NCBI RefSeq assembly: GCF_015558675.1
Contig: NZ_JADMOL010000003.1
Span: 527,574-591,573, forward strand
From: Paenibacillus sp. 1001270B_150601_E10
Lineage (GTDB): Bacteria; Bacillota; Bacilli; Paenibacillales; Paenibacillaceae
Reading direction: 5' to 3'
Length of the DNA: 64,000 bases
Part shown: positions 7,507-14,689 of the stretch, one piece after another
Numbering within the stretch: the stretch's first letter is position 1
How the letters are laid out: each line of letters opens with the position of its first letter
Made by a program: the position numbers and the translations under genes
Notes under the pieces: generated by a model
Told to the model about the DNA's origin: nothing
What the model saw: the letters and a program-made list of their open reading frames with translations, nothing else
Database searches by the model: none

Positions 7507-9636
7507 CTAAACGCCTGTACCTTCTTGATGATATACAAATACATTATTCTTTCCTGAGTTTTTAGCTTTGAATAATTCTTTATCAGCGTAATTAATCATT
7601 TGCTCTAAGGTATATTTCTTTGTATTTAGGTTGGCTCCCCCTATACTTACGGTAATAGGAATAGGTATCCCTAGAACTGATGTTATAACTGCCTTCTCCA
7701 CATTTTTTCGGATAATCTCTGCTTTTTGAATACATTGCTTCAACGTTTCATCGGGAATTCCCACCATAAACTCTTCTCCGCCATATCTGCCTACCCTATC
7801 CTTTTCTCCTATACTAGCTTGAATCAGTTCTGCCACGCGCTCTAGCGCCCTATCACCTTCTTGGTGACCGTAAGCATCATTTATTCTCTTAAAATTATCC
7901 ACATCAATCATCAGGATACATAGTGTTCTATTTGCGTTCTTGCTTTCTTTAAGTTGCTCGTACATTTGGGTAGTTTCTTTAAATAACTCTTTTCGGTTAA
8001 AGACTTTGGTTAACATATCATACTTAGATGCAAATTCAACTTCCGTATATAGTCTAGCATTCTCTAACCCAATCCCTAGATAATTAGATAGGGTCTTTAA
8101 TGTACTCAAGTCTTTTAAGTTAAAAGCGTTTTTCTTGTAAGCTTGCGTACTTATCACCCCTATTACCTTATCTTTCATAATAATAGGTACAAATATAAGG
8201 GAATAAGGTATTGTCTCTATTACATACTCCTTTTTCTTCCTTACCTTATCTAAGTATTCCTTAAAATCCTCAAAATAGCGGCTATATTCCTTTTCGATAT
8301 CCTTGATAAAGATATCCTGCTTGTGCTTGACACTATATGCCCAAAAGCTGTCTTCTACTATAGACATAGGCCCTATGACCAACCGTTGTCCCTTTTCGAT
8401 AGACAACTCATTGTTAAGGACCCCTTCCTCTTCGTTATAAATGCCAATTTGAATAATATCCGCTTGGATCAAATCCTGTATTTCTTTGGCAACAATATAA
8501 AAGATACTTTCCTTGTCCAAGTTAGATAGGATATTCTGACCCACACCATTTAATGCTTCAGCTTGATTATAGAGAAACTTGTAGATTTTCCCCTCTTCTT
8601 CTTCTCTTTTTCGATTCAGCATTTCCATACTCTCAGCACTGCGAATAGCCTGCATTTGTTTTTCTAATTCCATATGTTTTTCTAAATACGTATAGGCTTG
8701 TTCATAATTGCCCTGTCCTTTAAAACCTTTGCTCATGTTCAAATACACTTTATTCAAATTCCTTATAGAATTGGCCTTTTCTATCTCTTCTTCTACTTGT
8801 TGCAGCTTATCAACAGTCTCCTTATATCGACCTTGTACCAAATCTAGCTCTGCCCAGTACAATAGTGCATCTTGAAGATACAGTTGCGCTCCTCCCGCCT
8901 TCGCCATTTCTACACTCTTGACGAAGTATTCTTCTGCTGTAACGTAGCACCCTTTAGTTGCGTAAATATGAGCCATTTCTTTTAACACATTGGGCACCAT
9001 TTTGGGAGTGTATTCTTCTGCTAACTCAAGCGCCTTTGTTATATACACTATCGCCTGATCTAGATCGTCCAAATGGTTGCAACATTCAGCTTGATTAATG
9101 TAACAAGTCACTTTAAAAGCATTACTATAAACACGAGGTGTGTTTACAATCTGATCTAATAGCTCCTTCGCCTTTTCATACTCATCGATTTCCATATACA
9201 AAGCGGCCAGGTTTCCTTTGATTTGAGTTAGTCGTTCATAGTTACCCACTTTTTCTGCCAGTTCTATACCCTGCATACCATGCTCAATGGCTTTCGAAAG
9301 TTTTTGTTGTACCGAATAACCACTTACGAATGCACTGCTAGTCGCCAATTGGCCATCTATATTGTTATTTTCTTTAAAAATTTGATAAGCCTCTTCATAA
9401 AGGGTGATCGCAGTTTTAAAGTCTGTCGAATCAAAGTATAACCAACCTTTATTATAAAGAATCCATGGGTAAGCACAGGTCACCATATTATTTTCTCTTA
9501 CAAATGTAGTAGCTGCTTCGTAGGCTTCTATTGCAACTTTAGGCTCAGTTTCTCTTATTTTTTCACATATTTTGATGATATAATTTTCATCATCCTTCAA
9601 CTTGCCCAGTTCTTTGTTTAACTCCTCCAGCCACAT
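7507..9636 (-). CDS. TPR-GAF-GGDEF diguanylate cyclase
   Basis: A 709-residue cytoplasmic protein with no membrane segment. The first half (about 10-340) is a run of tetratricopeptide repeats in 40-residue units such as YERLTQIKGNLAALYMEIDEYEKA. A coiled linker leads to a GAF domain (about 365-520). The last 160 residues are a GGDEF domain with RYGGEEF as the active loop. GGEEF is catalytically competent, so it should make c-di-GMP. A typical RxxD inhibitory site is not obvious before the loop. TPR-GAF-GGDEF proteins sense unknown cytoplasmic signals. AGGTGAAA precedes the start. It is monocistronic. Confidence 0.9.
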   Translation of the reverse strand: MWLEELNKELGKLKDDENYIIKICEKIRETEPKVAIEAYEAATTFVRENNMVTCAYPWILYNKGWLYFDSTDFKTAITLYEEAYQIFKENNNIDGQLATSSAFVSGYSVQQKLSKAIEHGMQGIELAEKVGNYERLTQIKGNLAALYMEIDEYEKAKELLDQIVNTPRVYSNAFKVTCYINQAECCNHLDDLDQAIVYITKALELAEEYTPKMVPNVLKEMAHIYATKGCYVTAEEYFVKSVEMAKAGGAQLYLQDALLYWAELDLVQGRYKETVDKLQQVEEEIEKANSIRNLNKVYLNMSKGFKGQGNYEQAYTYLEKHMELEKQMQAIRSAESMEMLNRKREEEEGKIYKFLYNQAEALNGVGQNILSNLDKESIFYIVAKEIQDLIQADIIQIGIYNEEEGVLNNELSIEKGQRLVIGPMSIVEDSFWAYSVKHKQDIFIKDIEKEYSRYFEDFKEYLDKVRKKKEYVIETIPYSLIFVPIIMKDKVIGVISTQAYKKNAFNLKDLSTLKTLSNYLGIGLENARLYTEVEFASKYDMLTKVFNRKELFKETTQMYEQLKESKNANRTLCILMIDVDNFKRINDAYGHQEGDRALERVAELIQASIGEKDRVGRYGGEEFMVGIPDETLKQCIQKAEIIRKNVEKAVITSVLGIPIPITVSIGGANLNTKKYTLEQMINYADKELFKAKNSGKNNVFVYHQEGTGV

Positions 9637-9933
9637 TTCATTTTCACCTAGTTTCTCAATTGTAGCTTTTGTAAAAAAATTATTAATGTTGCAACCTGGC
9701 TATCCTCGTTATCACCTTAGATCCGTGGCTATCCAACTCTTTTATGAGCGAAGAAATTGACACTTCATTCACTCTATTATAATGAATAATTGGGAAGTGT
9801 TATAGTGTTTTACCTGTAGGGGAGAGCAACATTTTCATTGAGCGTTAATGGGGACTAGATTCCAACCTGTAAATATTTTAACTACTTCCCCATCCACTAC
9901 TTACAAGCAATCTAGGACTACCTCCACCCAAAA
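9637..9933. other. Intergenic stretch with an orphan promoter-like pair
   Basis: No gene seen. TTGACA (9757-9762) and TATAAT (9778-9783) occur on the plus strand but only 15 bases apart, inside a partial inverted repeat (CACTTCATTCA / TGAAT...GAAGTG). The short spacing makes activity doubtful. The stretch separates the diguanylate cyclase from the left-most att-like repeat. Confidence 0.35.
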
Positions 9934-9958
9934 ATTCGCCATACTTATGATAAGAATT
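9934..9958 (-). repeat. Degenerate rlmH-end (att-like) repeat, copy 3
   Basis: On the minus strand it reads TTATCATAAGTATGGCGAA, matching the rlmH 3' end at 20 of 25 positions over 9934-9958. The equivalent of the RlmH stop codon is changed to TAT. It has the same orientation as the three other copies and marks the left limit of the repeat-bounded region. Confidence 0.6.
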
Positions 9959-10168
9959 TCCGTACTGCATTTAAACGAAAAGTACAGTTTGACCATAATA
10001 TACACATCAATATTCATAAATAAAGCCATTTCTGTTATAAAGCGAAACATCTATGTTGTAGATCTAAAAATCACTCTCCTGTTGCTTATTCCTTTTAGCT
10101 AGCGTTTGTATATTTCTATATGTAAAAAATGAAGCAATCCATTTTGACCCGTCTTCAAATGTAACGAA

Positions 10169-10191
10169 GGCCGTCGAAATAATCGGCGGCC
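10169..10191. terminator. GC-rich hairpin
   Basis: GGCCGTCGA and TCGGCGGCC flank a 5-base loop; one mismatch interrupts the 9-bp stem. It sits directly downstream of the minus-strand reading-frame remnant that ends at 10208 and has the look of its former terminator. The U tract is poor. Confidence 0.5.
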
Positions 10192-10207
10192 TAGTTCGAT
10201 GATTTAA

Positions 10208-10306
10208 CTATCGTGCTACAAAATGCTCTCCCACGGAGTCATATTTATCCTGATTCACGGCATCGTCAAGCCACTTCATCAGCTTAACCCCGTGTGAAGG
10301 CAGCCC
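10208..10306 (-). pseudogene. Possible 3' remnant of a lost gene
   Basis: A short open frame bounded upstream by a stop codon reads LPSHGVKLMKWLDDAVNQDK and then YDSVGEHFVAR-stop. It looks like the C-terminal end of a normal protein, lies on the same strand as the neighbouring cargo genes and is followed by a hairpin. There is no ribosome site for its internal ATG. The parent family is not recognised. Confidence 0.35.
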
Positions 10307-10387
10307 TTAGTATGGATGGAGGTTTTTATGGTCCGCCGGTTTCGGTCAAAGGATTCGGGATGCCCTTCTTAGCTCGGCACATATATT

Positions 10388-10428
10388 AAATGCCTTTAAT
10401 CCACGTTAAGCGGTTTAAAGGCATTTTT
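10388..10428. terminator. Bidirectional terminator downstream of the GIY-YIG gene
   Basis: AAATGCCTTTAA (10388-10399) and TTAAAGGCATTT (10415-10426) form a perfect 12-bp stem, with T-rich sequence on both sides. Confidence 0.65.
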
Positions 10429-10477
10429 GCGTTATCTTATCATTTCATGGCTCCTTGTGCGATAGGAGCTCTGTCTA

Positions 10478-10840
10478 TTATTTGTATAACACCTTATCTA
10501 CATTGTACTTAGCCTTGTATTCGTTAATAATGTACGTCTCGTATATTTCTCTATGGACGGGATCCTCGACCAAACAAACCTCGATCTTGGTCACTTCCTC
10601 CCGATTCTCTTTGATGACCGACACTGTATCCTCGAAATGTTTCTTGATCCGAGGTCTTAGCTTCCGCGCCTTGCCGACGAATAGGAGTTCATCCTTATCA
10701 TTGTAGAACATAAAGATCCCCGCTTTGTCTCTAGGAATCAGAATGAAATCCGTAAACCCGTATATATGGCTTAATTTAGGGGCCATTTGTTTGTAAATCG
10801 TGACATCCGGTGTTGGAATCGTTATTTGTATCATGAACAT
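10478..10840 (-). CDS. Small GIY-YIG domain protein (Cho/UvrC-like nuclease fold)
   Basis: A 120-residue protein. The GIY-YIG core begins at about residue 40: AGIFMFYN replaces GIY and LLFVGKARKLRPRIKKHF carries the YVGKA-L-x-R-x-x-x-H block. A conserved glutamate follows in REIYETYIIN and an asparagine in AKYNVDK. It resembles the nuclease half of UvrC and Cho and the small 'nucleotide excision repair endonuclease' proteins of Bacillales. It could nick DNA, but the first motif's Y-to-F change should be noted. A 40-residue N-terminal extension is unique to this small-protein group. It is the only intact gene between att-like copies 2 and 3. Confidence 0.8.
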   Translation of the reverse strand: MFMIQITIPTPDVTIYKQMAPKLSHIYGFTDFILIPRDKAGIFMFYNDKDELLFVGKARKLRPRIKKHFEDTVSVIKENREEVTKIEVCLVEDPVHREIYETYIINEYKAKYNVDKVLYK

Positions 10841-11021
10841 TCACTCTCTCTTCTGTGTCATTGTTATTTCTGGTTCGCCTCATGTTCTCGAGTCTAGGTT
10901 ATATTCTATCTATTATGGACATACCTGTCTATTCCGTGCAGGAAGTTCGATGGTAAGGTACTTAGTTTCAAGGAAAAAAAGGCTCTGGGCTTATCACGCT
11001 ATGTAGCAGTTACCCCCAAAT

Positions 11022-11071
11022 ATTTCGCCCTACTTATGATACGGTTCTCCGTATCGCTCTAACGGCGAAAT
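11022..11071. repeat. Nested inverted repeats built around att-like copy 2
   Basis: ATTTCGCC (11022-11029) pairs with GGCGAAAT (11064-11071). Inside, GATACGG (11037-11043 region) pairs with CCGTATC across a TTCT loop. Eight unpaired bases sit on each side between the two stems. The outer left arm and inner left arm are parts of the att-like sequence itself, so the palindrome is symmetrical around one boundary of it. Nested imperfect palindromes next to att sites are a feature of SCC-type termini. Confidence 0.6.
11023..11047 (-). repeat. Duplicate of the rlmH 3' end (att-like), copy 2
   Basis: It matches the rlmH terminus at 23 of 25 positions, including the 19-base block TTTCGCCCTACTTATGATA. 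On the minus strand it would still encode G-E-P-Y-H-K-stop, exactly the conserved RlmH tail, although no rlmH body precedes it. This is what a site-specific insertion at rlmH leaves behind. Confidence 0.8.
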
Positions 11072-11275
11072 TTCTTATTTATTAGTAAGTAATCATTATT
11101 AAAATAATTACAAGACATAATTTCATGCTTTATATTAATTATTCAGCCCATTTGTAAGCAACTATATCCGATTATCTCTTATTACTTTAGAAGTTAAAAC
11201 TCAGTCTTGATTTACATAAAGATTCTTAATATATTTTTACAACAATCATTGAAAACCACAGTATTTATTTACAAT

Positions 11276-11323
11276 AAAAAACCCCAAAATGAGGGCACCT
11301 TTTGAAATGTCCTCATTTGGAGG
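11276..11323 (-). terminator. Terminator of the AlbA_2 ATPase gene
   Basis: On the minus strand CCTCCAAATGAGG and CCTCATTTTGGGG form a 13-position stem with few mismatches, followed by TTTTTTATTG. It begins 9 nt after the stop codon. Confidence 0.85.
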
Positions 11324-11331
11324 TATAGAAG

Positions 11332-12714
11332 TTATTGGGTTTTTCTCCAAGCAGAGTTAGGACCATCCAAATGAGGCACTCGCTCAATTAGCCCCTCATC
11401 TCTCAACTTATAGAATACATTCTTCATCGTATTCTCTGATCTGATACCAGTTAATTCCCTTGCTTGCCTATTCTGAATCATATCATTCTTATCTAAAAAC
11501 TCTAGTACTGTTTGTTCAGGACTAGCTAAAGATGTATGTGGGATAATTACACGAACAAAATTTTCCTCTTCCATTATTTGCGGACTTTTTAGTCTCCACT
11601 CTTTCATCTTTTGAAATGCAGTATTTAAACCTTCTCCCATATCTTTGTTCGGTGCTTTATTATATCTGTTTAAGGTTCTTACTATTTTGGTGTTTCTTGA
11701 AAATCGAGAGTCCAGTATGTTTTCAACAGTTATGTAACCTGGGAGTCTTCCTGGACTAAGTACCTCTATTCGATCATTAAATAATTTTATTTGTACATCA
11801 TCCGAAATTGAATAATCTCGATGAATTATTGCATTTGCAATAATTTCATGTACAGCCTCTGGTGGATAATTTACTGATTTCAATCCATCCACAGTCCAAA
11901 TTTGGATTCCTGACATTATTTCTGCAACCTTCGCTACTGAATCATAGATTAAGTTGTATAGTGGTCCTTCTAGTGTATATGAATCTTTGAGATGATCTCT
12001 TTCTGGATTATCATCCCTTGTTTCATAACGAGCTATCTTAACAGCACACTTCCTTGGTAAGTTAGCCGAAGGATTATCACTAAATAGCAGAATCCCTGCA
12101 ACTCTTGGATAAAAATCTTTTATATTTGTCAAATTTTCATTTACTACATAATCTAACGAATCAGATTTAGTGGGAATTTGTTCAAGAAAGTATTTTATGG
12201 CATTTGACTCTACTACTTTTTCTAGTTGAGTTGATTTAACCAACTCATCCTCATAGGAAGATGTTCCTTTTGCAAACGCGAGTTCTTGAATTTTTGATGG
12301 ATCCTTAACCTGCATGGAGGATGCATTCGACCGAACATAAACACAATCATCAGAAGTTTTGTGGACTTGATTTCCTTTTTCAATTGTTAAAATTAATACC
12401 AATCCGTTCAATTTGACACACTTTAAAAAATTATACTTGAAGTTGATAGATGGAGATAAATTTATTAGGCTTTGAATAATACCATTAAAATCCTCCATAT
12501 CACTTGCTCCATTCCAGCGTTTAAGAGCATCTTGCTCATCTGAATCATCCACAATACCAATAACAAGCTCCCCTCCATCTGAATTTGCAAATGCAACAGC
12601 ATGTTTTTCTAACTTTCTCGGTTGAATTTCCAATGCTTTTTTATCATAAAAGTATCCCTCCTGCTTTTCACAATAAGCTATAGCTTCCTCGATAGAAATT
12701 TCCTTTGTTTTCAT
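11332..12714 (-). CDS. Schlafen/AlbA_2-type putative ATP-binding protein with C-terminal winged helix
   Basis: A 460-residue protein. The chosen ATG at 12714 has GGTGGAG five bases upstream; a GTG six bases earlier overlaps that site. Residues about 15-140 form an AlbA_2 (PF04326) domain (KHAVAFANSDGGELVIGI). Residues about 270-385 form the HATPase_c_4 (PF13749) region (VHEIIANAIIHRDYS, IEVLSPGRLPG, GEGLNTAFQKM). The last 60 residues look like a winged helix (QARELTGIRSENTMKNVFYKLRDEGLIERV). Proteins of this COG2865 group are called transcriptional regulators or helicase-like and are often found in genomic islands and defence loci. Target unknown. It is the sole gene between att-like copies 2 and 4. 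Confidence 0.85.
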   Translation of the reverse strand: MKTKEISIEEAIAYCEKQEGYFYDKKALEIQPRKLEKHAVAFANSDGGELVIGIVDDSDEQDALKRWNGASDMEDFNGIIQSLINLSPSINFKYNFLKCVKLNGLVLILTIEKGNQVHKTSDDCVYVRSNASSMQVKDPSKIQELAFAKGTSSYEDELVKSTQLEKVVESNAIKYFLEQIPTKSDSLDYVVNENLTNIKDFYPRVAGILLFSDNPSANLPRKCAVKIARYETRDDNPERDHLKDSYTLEGPLYNLIYDSVAKVAEIMSGIQIWTVDGLKSVNYPPEAVHEIIANAIIHRDYSISDDVQIKLFNDRIEVLSPGRLPGYITVENILDSRFSRNTKIVRTLNRYNKAPNKDMGEGLNTAFQKMKEWRLKSPQIMEEENFVRVIIPHTSLASPEQTVLEFLDKNDMIQNRQARELTGIRSENTMKNVFYKLRDEGLIERVPHLDGPNSAWRKTQ

Positions 12715-12851
12715 AAGCACTCCACCTTTAGCATCAAATAATATATTTACTCAATCAATAAAAAAAATAAAATTACCCATATACCGTATTTCAACATGAA
12801 AAGTGATGGGTAACATTCCCAATTCCCATGCTAGTTCCTCAACCCAATTTT

Positions 12852-12876
12852 TTCTCCGTTACTTATAATACGGTTC
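12852..12876 (-). repeat. Degenerate rlmH-end (att-like) repeat, copy 4
   Basis: The plus strand contains TACTTATAATACGGTTC. This differs by one base from the corresponding 17 bases of copy 2 (TACTTATGATACGGTTC). The 5' part has diverged. On the minus strand it would read E-P-Y-Y-K-stop. Confidence 0.65.
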
Positions 12877-12888
12877 AGGTCATTGGAA

Positions 12889-12952
12889 TTAAGGCAACTC
12901 ATGTGAAAGAAGCTTTCTTCAAAGATACCTCACTCATGATAAGTTGCCTTAA
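12889..12952. terminator. Inverted repeat overlapping the end of the zinc-ribbon gene
   Basis: TTAAGGCAACT (12889-12899) and AGTTGCCTTAA (12942-12952) are a perfect 11-bp pair, with a second small palindrome (AAGAAGCTTTCTT) inside. The right arm encodes the last codons of the zinc-ribbon protein. It may terminate transcription of that gene, or it may be an element terminus, as it lies just inside att-like copy 4. Confidence 0.5.
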
Positions 12953-13583
12953 TAAGTTCCCCCTTATCAATAGTATGATCATAAGTATAGAGATGATCTT
13001 GATTGTTTTGGCATCTGCCAAAACGTCTTTTGGACTTCGAGTTCGGGTATCTATCAATATAGACTTTTCCATTACAAATTGGACAAATTCCATATTTTCT
13101 TACTGTATATACTTCTCCCTCATCCTCCTCCAAAACTACCGCCCCTTCCTTAACAACAATTCCTTTATCACGTAAGCTCTTGTAACTCTCAAAAGAACTG
13201 TAACTATAGTAGACTGATCCTACCGTTAGCATAAGGAATAGCGATATTACTGGTGAAGTCATAAAGTATTGTTGTATCGTAATGATACCTGATACTACAG
13301 AAATTACTGCGGAGATTTCAAACTTCTTTTTATACCCTTTTACACCACCTAAAACTCTTTGGTCGTAACGATCTGCATACTCAACCTCCCTTTTACTACT
13401 TTGAATATGCTTATTGATATATATTTTTTGCTGTGCACTGTTGCTCCCACCAATATTGATATTGTGATCTCCGAAATTTGCAATATTCATACTGAAGTCC
13501 TTATTACCCAAATGTTTAGAGCAATATGGGCACCATGTGAATTCATCTTTAACTTCTTTACCACATCCATCGCAGTTCATCAT
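12930..13583 (-). CDS. Unknown membrane protein with N- and C-terminal zinc ribbons
   Basis: A 217-residue protein of no recognised family. The N terminus is a zinc ribbon (C-x2-C at CDGCGKEV and C-x2-C at WCPYCSKHLG). A low-complexity linker with FGDHNINIGGSN follows. Two hydrophobic segments (about 95-135) form a hairpin membrane anchor. The C-terminal region holds CPICNGKVY and RFGRCQNNQDHLYTYDH, another likely metal site, so both ends are probably cytoplasmic. It is the only gene between rlmH and att-like copy 4, in the same orientation as rlmH. Its final codons (Tyr-His-Glu-stop) fall in an att-resembling sequence. Confidence 0.7.
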   Translation of the reverse strand: MMNCDGCGKEVKDEFTWCPYCSKHLGNKDFSMNIANFGDHNINIGGSNSAQQKIYINKHIQSSKREVEYADRYDQRVLGGVKGYKKKFEISAVISVVSGIITIQQYFMTSPVISLFLMLTVGSVYYSYSSFESYKSLRDKGIVVKEGAVVLEEDEGEVYTVRKYGICPICNGKVYIDRYPNSKSKRRFGRCQNNQDHLYTYDHTIDKGELIKATYHE

Positions 13584-13961
13584 AAGGCCCTCTGTTGTTT
13601 TCTATAATATTTTTTAAGTCAACAAGCAATACACGATAGAACTACATAATATGCATAGATTTTTTCTCTGTATTCATTCTTTCAACTCTCGTCTCCATCT
13701 GACGAATACTAACTTTCGAATGCTCTCAGCAGTTCCATGAAAATATCACTTAAAATTTTCTAAAACATTTCAGACTTATCCATATTCTTGAACTCCGATA
13801 TCCCTCATATATCCACTTATTATATCACATTATGGAAAATTATAGACGAATGCCCCGATTTTACTCATAAGAAAAAACCCGAAAACCAAAGGTCATAGAG
13901 CCGCGAAATCACACTATTCCAAGCCTTCTCAACAATTACACATGTTCCCATTTACATTATT
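13584..13961. other. Non-coding stretch between rlmH and the zinc-ribbon gene
   Basis: AT-rich sequence with no supported gene, presumably holding the zinc-ribbon gene promoter. I see no strong terminator for rlmH here. Confidence 0.6.
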
Positions 13962-13986
13962 TTTCGCCCTACTTATGATAAGGCTC
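13962..13986 (-). repeat. rlmH 3' end acting as att-like copy 1
   Basis: The last codons and stop of rlmH plus flanking bases. On the minus strand the core is CTTATCATAAGTAGGGCG. The staphylococcal SCC integration site in orfX (rlmH) has the related core GAAGCTTATCATAAGTAA, so this is the expected target for an SCC-type serine recombinase. Confidence 0.75.
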
Positions 13987-14448
13987 CCCCCGATTTATCT
14001 TCACTGCCCGATAGATCTGTTCCACGAGCACAAGCCGCATCAGCTGGTGCGGCAGGGTCATGCGGCCGAAGCTGAGCTTCGACTGTGCGCGGCTCAGAAC
14101 GGCTGGCGACAGCCCAACGGAACCGCCAATGACGAATACCACATGGCTCGTTCCATAGGTGCTGAGCTTGTCCAGATGCTCGGCCAGCTCCTCGCTAGAC
14201 CAGAGCTTGCCGTCGATCGCTAAAGCCACGACATGCGCACCTGGCTTAATATGGGGCAGGATTCGCTCGCCCTCCCGCTCCTGCACCTGAAGCAGCTCCG
14301 CATCACTCATATTCTCGGGTGCCTTCTCATCCGGCACTTCAATCACTTGAAACTTCACAAAAGGAGCAAGCCGCTTGCTGTACTCCGCAATCCCCTGTAC
14401 CAAATATTTTTCTTTTAATTTTCCTACGCCAACTATTTGTATAAACAT
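13969..14448 (-). CDS. rlmH: 23S rRNA pseudouridine-1915 N3-methyltransferase RlmH
   Basis: A 159-residue protein, the normal length of this SPOUT-class enzyme, which methylates pseudouridine 1915 in helix 69 of 23S rRNA as a dimer on assembled 70S ribosomes. Visible hallmarks are [15 protein letters not shown] at the start, [17 protein letters not shown], the trefoil-knot SAM loop [15 protein letters not shown] and the C-terminal catalytic tail [18 protein letters not shown] ending EPYHK. In staphylococci the 3' end of this gene is the SCCmec insertion site, and the same end is repeated three more times downstream here. The gene itself is intact, as expected after insertions that regenerate the coding end. 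Confidence 0.97.
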   Translation of the reverse strand: MFIQIVGVGKLKEKYLVQGIAEYSKRLAPFVKFQVIEVPDEKAPENMSDAELLQVQEREGERILPHIKPGAHVVALAIDGKLWSSEELAEHLDKLSTYGTSHVVFVIGGSVGLSPAVLSRAQSKLSFGRMTLPHQLMRLVLVEQIYRAVKINRGEPYHK

Positions 14449-14689
14449 TTATAGACCTCAATTCATTCATATTGCGGATTCCTTTGATCCCTATGACCAC
14501 GTTATGAAGCAATATCCGCAGGCAGCCATCTTATCTTTCATCTATCTCATTATTATACGCAATACTGTACTTGCTAAGCTATGTGGTGCTGCGCTTTCAT
14601 ACTGCTTCAAATGCATAATAAAAAAGCCTTGCCCACACTAGAGGAATCATCTACCATCCTCTCGAGCAGCCAAAGCTCTCTTCATTCTC

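Noticed and set aside
9757..9783. TTGACA/TATAAT pair as a strong promoter
   Set aside because: Spacing is 15 bases and no gene follows on that strand; kept only as a note in the intergenic entry.
9848..10102. 84-codon plus-strand frame next to att-like copy 3
   Set aside because: It runs across the degenerate repeat, has an AT-rich random-looking product and no ribosome site.
10381..10450. TTATCTTATCATTTC near 10435 as another att copy
   Set aside because: Only a few bases match and the orientation is opposite to the four convincing copies.
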